Shown here one piece after another: positions 27,860 through 32,085 of a stretch of 32,085 nucleotides of DNA. A program made the translations under genes and the position numbers. The stretch is from Myxococcales bacterium (lineage in GTDB: Bacteria; Myxococcota_A; Bradymonadia; Bradymonadales; Bradymonadaceae). The stretch is from positions 1 through 32,085 of the forward strand of contig SLPW01000486.1 of the NCBI GenBank assembly GCA_007131755.1. The letters run 5' to 3'. The notes under the pieces are model-generated. The model saw only the letters and a list, made by a program, of their open reading frames with translations, was not told the DNA's origin and ran no database searches. Position 1 is the stretch's first letter. Every line of letters begins with the position of its first letter.

Positions 27860-28615
27860 TCAAGGATCGGTGACGGTGACGGACTCGATATAGTCCAGAT
27901 TCTCGAATTGCTCGCGAAGATAGTCATTGCCCTGTTGCTGGATGCGGCCCTGGTCGGGACCTCGGCCCATGGGCGGTCCGTCGCCGTATCCGGAGTAAAG
28001 AGAGTCGACGACGTCCATCCCGTCGATGACCTCACCGATGGGCGCGAAGCCGTCACCGTCAAGCTGGCTGTTGTCACCGTAATTGATGAAGATCTGGGTG
28101 GTGCGGGTGTCGGGGCCCGCCATGGCGTAGGTGACTTTTCCACGGGTATTGGAGCGTTGGACTTCGTCATCGGGAATCTGAGCGGCTCTCCAGGCCTGAT
28201 TGACCTCCGGTTGTCCGTGAAGTCCAAATTGGACCATAAAGCCGTCGACGACGCGAAAGAAGGCGACGTCTTCGAAGTAGCCAATGCGAGCTAGATTGTA
28301 GAGACGGTCGGCGCCGTTGGGAGCCCACTCTCGATGGACGGCGATGGTGAATTCACCCTGGGTGGTCTGGAATTGGACGTGAAATTCCTCGGGCGCCCGG
28401 TCCTCAACGAGGGTGGGATCGGTCAGGGCCTGCTGGCGTGTCTCCTCATCGAGCTGTTCCACCGTAAGGCGTTGTTGTTGCTCGACCTCGGCCTGTTGGG
28501 CCTCGGCTTGTTCGCCTTCGTTTTCATCGCCGTTGGCTTCGGCCGGGGAGTCGCAGCCGGCGGTGAAGGCCAGGAGAGCGGTGAGGAGTGCAATATAGGA
28601 GGTGTATCGGTTCAT
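27860..28615 (-). CDS. Cyclophilin-type peptidyl-prolyl cis-trans isomerase, lipoprotein
   Basis: Lipobox LLAFTAGCDS; FQTTQGEFTIAVHREWAPNGADRLYNLARIGYFEDVAFFRVVDGFMVQFG...TQIFINYGDNSQLDGDGFAPIGEVIDGMDVVDSL. Start moved to internal Met (CAT 28613-28615). Confidence 0.88.
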   Translation of the reverse strand: MNRYTSYIALLTALLAFTAGCDSPAEANGDENEGEQAEAQQAEVEQQQRLTVEQLDEETRQQALTDPTLVEDRAPEEFHVQFQTTQGEFTIAVHREWAPNGADRLYNLARIGYFEDVAFFRVVDGFMVQFGLHGQPEVNQAWRAAQIPDDEVQRSNTRGKVTYAMAGPDTRTTQIFINYGDNSQLDGDGFAPIGEVIDGMDVVDSLYSGYGDGPPMGRGPDQGRIQQQGNDYLREQFENLDYIESVTVTDP

Positions 28616-28769
28616 GACGGCCTCGTGTCGAGTTGGTGACCTCTCGGTCACGGGATGGAGTTTGTGCGACCGACTTCGGCACCGTAAGCTATCGCGGATG
28701 AACAGAACGTCAAGAGGCACGATCATGGAATGGGTGTGACGAAACCTGCCGGAGGACGAGGACGGGACG

Positions 28770-30179
28770 ATGATTTCAGCCCTGGGAGAACGTCTTAGCC
28801 GATGGTCGGAGCGCTATGTGCCCGATCCCTTCGTATTGGTGTTGGTGCTGACGCTGATCACAGCGGTGGTGGCACTCTTTTTCGGAGCCGCCTTTCAGGC
28901 GCAGACCGTCGACGGGGTCGAGGTTGCCGCCGCGTCGTATCCGCAGCGGCTGACGGCGCTGGGATCGATGTGGTTTTCCGAATTCTACAATGTGGGGTTG
29001 ATGCGTTTTGCCCTGCAGATGGTGATCGTGCTCGTCACCGGTCATGCCTTGGCCATGGCCGCTCCGGTGAGGCGGGGGATCCGCAAGATGGCGCTGTGGG
29101 CCGGCTCACCGGGAGCGGCGGTGGTGCTGGTGGCGCTGGTGGCCTGTACGGCGAGCTTGTTGCAGTGGGGGCTGGGTGCGATCGCCGGAGCGTTTATGGC
29201 CCGCGAGGTCGGAAGGGTCTTTGCCGAAAAGGGAATCCCCGTACACTACCCGCTCTTGGGAGCGGCGGGGTATGCCGGGTTTCTGGTCTGGCACGGGGGA
29301 ATGTCGGGGACGGCACCTCTGGCCGTGGCACAGTCGGAGCATGATCTCGTGGATGTGCTGGGACAGGTGCCCGTGTCGGAGACTCTGTTCAGCAGTCTGA
29401 ACCTGGTGGTCACGGGTTCGCTTCTGGTGATCATCCCCCTGTTGTTCTGGTTGTTGATGCCAAAAGACCCGGAAAAGATGCGGGCTATCCCGCAAGATCA
29501 ACTCCTGGATGATGAGGACGCAATCGAGCTTCCAAAGCTCAGCGAGAAGGTCCACCCCATCATTCGAGTTCTGGAGGACAGCCGACTTCTCAATATGATC
29601 ATCGGTGTGGCGATGCTGGGCGTATGCGCCATGTATTTCTACGAGTACGGAAGCGACGGATGGCATCTGGACTCGCTGAATCTCGTCTTTCTCACTCTGG
29701 GCATCCTCGCCCACCCGTCGCCGCGCAGCTATGCAAATGCCATCATCGACGGCGTAAAGGGCGCAGGGGCGATCGTATTGCAATTTCCCTTTTATTTCGG
29801 GATCCTGGGCATTCTGCGCGAAAGTGGACTCATCGGTCAGATCTCGGAGATGTTTCTGGCGGTTTCTACGGAGACCACCTACCCGTTGTTTACGTTTTTG
29901 TCGGCAGGAGTGGTTAACTTCTTCGTGCCCAGCGGTGGGGGGCAGTGGGCGGTGCAGGGTCCGATCATGGTGGAGGCCATCGACGATCTGGGCGTGTCGG
30001 CAGAGCGGGTGATCATGGCGCTGAGCTACGGAGACGCCTGGACAAATATGCTCCAGCCCTTCTGGGCGCTTCCCCTGCTGGGAATCATGGGCCTGAAGGC
30101 CCGAGATATCATCGGCTATACGGGGTTCGTCTTCCTCGTCGTCGGGCCCTGGATCATGTTTTTGTTGCTTGTGTTGTGA
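28770..30179 (+). CDS. AtoE/TIGR00366-family short-chain fatty acid transporter
   Basis: SRWSERYVPDPFVLVLVLTLITAVVALFFG, LQWGLGAIAGAFMAREVGR, FLVWHGGMSGTAPLAVAQSEH, VVNFFVPSGGGQWAVQGPIMVEAI, YGDAWTNMLQPFWALPLLGIMGLKARDIIGY. Confidence 0.92.
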   Translation: MISALGERLSRWSERYVPDPFVLVLVLTLITAVVALFFGAAFQAQTVDGVEVAAASYPQRLTALGSMWFSEFYNVGLMRFALQMVIVLVTGHALAMAAPVRRGIRKMALWAGSPGAAVVLVALVACTASLLQWGLGAIAGAFMAREVGRVFAEKGIPVHYPLLGAAGYAGFLVWHGGMSGTAPLAVAQSEHDLVDVLGQVPVSETLFSSLNLVVTGSLLVIIPLLFWLLMPKDPEKMRAIPQDQLLDDEDAIELPKLSEKVHPIIRVLEDSRLLNMIIGVAMLGVCAMYFYEYGSDGWHLDSLNLVFLTLGILAHPSPRSYANAIIDGVKGAGAIVLQFPFYFGILGILRESGLIGQISEMFLAVSTETTYPLFTFLSAGVVNFFVPSGGGQWAVQGPIMVEAIDDLGVSAERVIMALSYGDAWTNMLQPFWALPLLGIMGLKARDIIGYTGFVFLVVGPWIMFLLLVL

Positions 30180-30294
30180 TTGGGGTGTTTGGTGTCCGGT
30201 AGCAGAAGGAGCGGGACAGGTGGACGGTTGGAACTGGCGAGGATTGAATCGGAGTGGTATTCGCGTGGGGGCGTCGGAAGTTGAGGTAAAGAAG

Positions 30295-31047
30295 ATGAAG
30301 AAGCGGTGGAAAATCCTGGGTGTGGCGTCGGTGGGGCTATTTTTCAGCCTTGCGGCGGGCTGTGACGAGGTATCGGAGCCCTCGGACCCACTGGCGGAGT
30401 TCGAACGTCCCGAAGCCCTGGTGGAGCCCGCGGCGGAGACTCCGGAGGAAGAGTTCGAGGAGTTTGATCCGGTGGTGGTAGAGTTTCCGGGGTGGCCGGG
30501 GCAAGACGAGCAGATGACCTTCGAGTTGATGTGGCTCGGAGGCAACGAGCAATTGGAGCTTCGTGAAGCTCCGAAGGTGGATGCTCAGGTGGCAGCCGGG
30601 GGAAGTTGGTTTGACGGAGATCATTTCGACTGGTTGCAATCCCTGGTCGTGGTGCAGACACCCAGGCCTCTGGTGGTGGTACAGGACTACGAGATGACGG
30701 TGACGCCCTTCGATACGGAGGAGGGTGAGTTGGAAGCTGCAGACGAGAGGATCAGGCTCGAACAGGGAGAGAGGATCTTTTTGTATCGCTATCAGGACGA
30801 GGGGAGTTGTTATCTGGGAATCCGGGACGGAGTGGTCCTGGGAAGTTGCCCGAGATCCAGACTCGAGCCTGAGGAAGAACCGCAGGAGTTGGACGATCCC
30901 TGGACATCCATCGACGAAAAGTGGTGGGTGAAGGTGGAGGGAGACGACGGCGTGGGATGGTTCGTCGTAAGCGAAGCACCGGTGGAGGTCCATCCTCGCG
31001 AGATCGAGGGATACGACGAGTTCGATGGCGCCGGCGGGCACTACTGA
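30295..31047 (+). CDS. Hypothetical lipoprotein (SH3-like repeats possible)
   Basis: MKKRWKILGVASVGLFFSLAAGCDEVSEPSD lipobox; WWVKVEGDDGVGWFVVSEAPVEV SH3-like. Start at ATG 30295. Confidence 0.65.
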   Translation: MKKRWKILGVASVGLFFSLAAGCDEVSEPSDPLAEFERPEALVEPAAETPEEEFEEFDPVVVEFPGWPGQDEQMTFELMWLGGNEQLELREAPKVDAQVAAGGSWFDGDHFDWLQSLVVVQTPRPLVVVQDYEMTVTPFDTEEGELEAADERIRLEQGERIFLYRYQDEGSCYLGIRDGVVLGSCPRSRLEPEEEPQELDDPWTSIDEKWWVKVEGDDGVGWFVVSEAPVEVHPREIEGYDEFDGAGGHY

Positions 31048-31067
31048 TTTGCCAGGCTGGATGTGTA

Positions 31068-31904
31068 TCAGAAGAAAAGCAGGGGCAGGGCGAAGATCCA
31101 GGGGATGCTGGAGAGCGCTGCGGCGGCGATGAAGAGCAGTGTCGCCGGAATGAGGGTTGCCCGACGGGTGCGGCGGGCGATGACTTCGATCCGTTCTCGC
31201 ATGAGGTCGAGGTGAGAGTCGGCCGTCGCAGTGAGCTCGGTGGACGGCGTGGCTTCGTCGGCAGTGGCGGCGTGCGCCGGGGCAGGTTCTTCGGTGACGT
31301 CCGGGAATTCGCCGGCAGCGCGGGTCTTGTCCTTGAGGTTTTTGGTCATCTTCTTTGCGCTTCGGTCGAGCAATTTGTTGAGCACGAAGCCGATGGGGGC
31401 TTTGAGAAGGCCCATCTTGACGGTGACGGCGCTTTTGACGGCGGGCATGATGGCGCCGTGGACGAGGGCGGCGATCAATTCGGCGCGCACGTCGGGATCG
31501 CCGATATTTTTGATGTCCGCAAAGGCCTGTTTGAGCGTCTGGAGGGTGATGTCCAGCACGGCCGTAAGTTGTTGGAAGATGCGAGCTATGACCAGCAGGG
31601 CGCCAGCCAATAATCCCAGAAATAGGCCCTGAGAGCCCATATATACGAAGGCCAGGACGGCGACGCCGGTGGGGGCCTGGGGCAGAAAGAGGACCGCCCA
31701 GGTGGTCAGAGTCATGACGACACATCCGCCCAGACCTGCCGCCGCCCAGGGCAGGAGGTGGACGACGCCGAAAAGTTGTTGGAAGCGCTCGGTCAACTCC
31801 TTTGTTTTGTATCGGGTTACGTCGACGTCTTCCACGTTCTGCAGGGTCGCCAGTGGGCCGTCGGCTTTTGGGGCCTGCGAGGAGTCTGGCGAGTGTTCAC
31901 TCAT
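31068..31904 (-). CDS. Hypothetical integral membrane protein
   Basis: TM segments LLPWAAAGLGGCVVMTLTTWAVLF, VAVLAFVYMGSQGLFLGLLAGALLVIA and LIPATLLFIAAAALSSIPWIFALPLLFF; start MSEHSPDS at CAT 31902-31904. Confidence 0.6.
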   Translation of the reverse strand: MSEHSPDSSQAPKADGPLATLQNVEDVDVTRYKTKELTERFQQLFGVVHLLPWAAAGLGGCVVMTLTTWAVLFLPQAPTGVAVLAFVYMGSQGLFLGLLAGALLVIARIFQQLTAVLDITLQTLKQAFADIKNIGDPDVRAELIAALVHGAIMPAVKSAVTVKMGLLKAPIGFVLNKLLDRSAKKMTKNLKDKTRAAGEFPDVTEEPAPAHAATADEATPSTELTATADSHLDLMRERIEVIARRTRRATLIPATLLFIAAAALSSIPWIFALPLLFF

Positions 31905-32010
31905 GGTGGTTGTCCGTGGTAGTTGGACGCTCGAGGACTTCGGGGATGCCCCGTTTGACGTCGGGCGCAACAAGGCGCCCCGAGGGCGATCAGTTTGACG
32001 AGAGAGTACC

Positions 32011-32085
32011 ATGAATTGCCGAAAACGTTGGACCCTATCGGGTGATGGCGCATCGCTGGCCTTCTGGGACGAGGGTCAGGGCCCG
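32011..32085 (+). CDS. Truncated N-terminus, probable alpha/beta hydrolase
   Basis: ATG 32011: MNCRKRWTLSGDGASLAFWDEGQGP..., like the typical 'LAYxDxGxGPPLLLLHG' start; runs off the window. Confidence 0.4.
   Translation, partial: MNCRKRWTLSGDGASLAFWDEGQGP

Noticed and set aside
27840-27861. GAGG-gt-GCCG-tttt-CGGC-CCTC hairpin at the cyclophilin stop codon
   Set aside because: Bulged stem, overlaps the stop codon and has no adjacent T tract in the transcribed direction; not a convincing terminator.

Overview
GC-rich bacterial chromosome segment that looks Myxococcota/Bradymonadota-like (inference from gene content and a Myxococcus-type LexA box; taxonomy not verified). It is mostly core and housekeeping genes: an ABC peptide-binding protein plus TlpA thioredoxin pair, a GCS2 glutamate-cysteine ligase-like protein fused to CBS domains, a complete RND efflux operon (OMF-MFP-permease, minus strand), dnaE, recA, pilT, a putative outer-membrane beta-barrel protein, a PilZ-like acidic scaffold protein, a DpnA-like orphan DNA adenine methyltransferase, a Ski2-like DExH helicase, HtrA, a SRPBCC/START-like protein, a cyclophilin lipoprotein, an AtoE-family transporter, several hypotheticals and the start of a probable alpha/beta hydrolase. 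I see no convincing tRNA, rRNA, CRISPR array or intact mobile element. The most interesting signals are (i) a promoter overlapped by a Myxococcus-type LexA box upstream of recA, (ii) a 47-bp perfect three-way-junction palindrome after the PilZ-like gene, (iii) a GATC cluster upstream of the DpnA-like methyltransferase, (iv) a terminator-like hairpin in the dnaE leader, and (v) acidic low-complexity tails on several unrelated proteins, including a PilZ-like scaffold with [F/L/I]FG motifs and a poly-Lys C-terminus.
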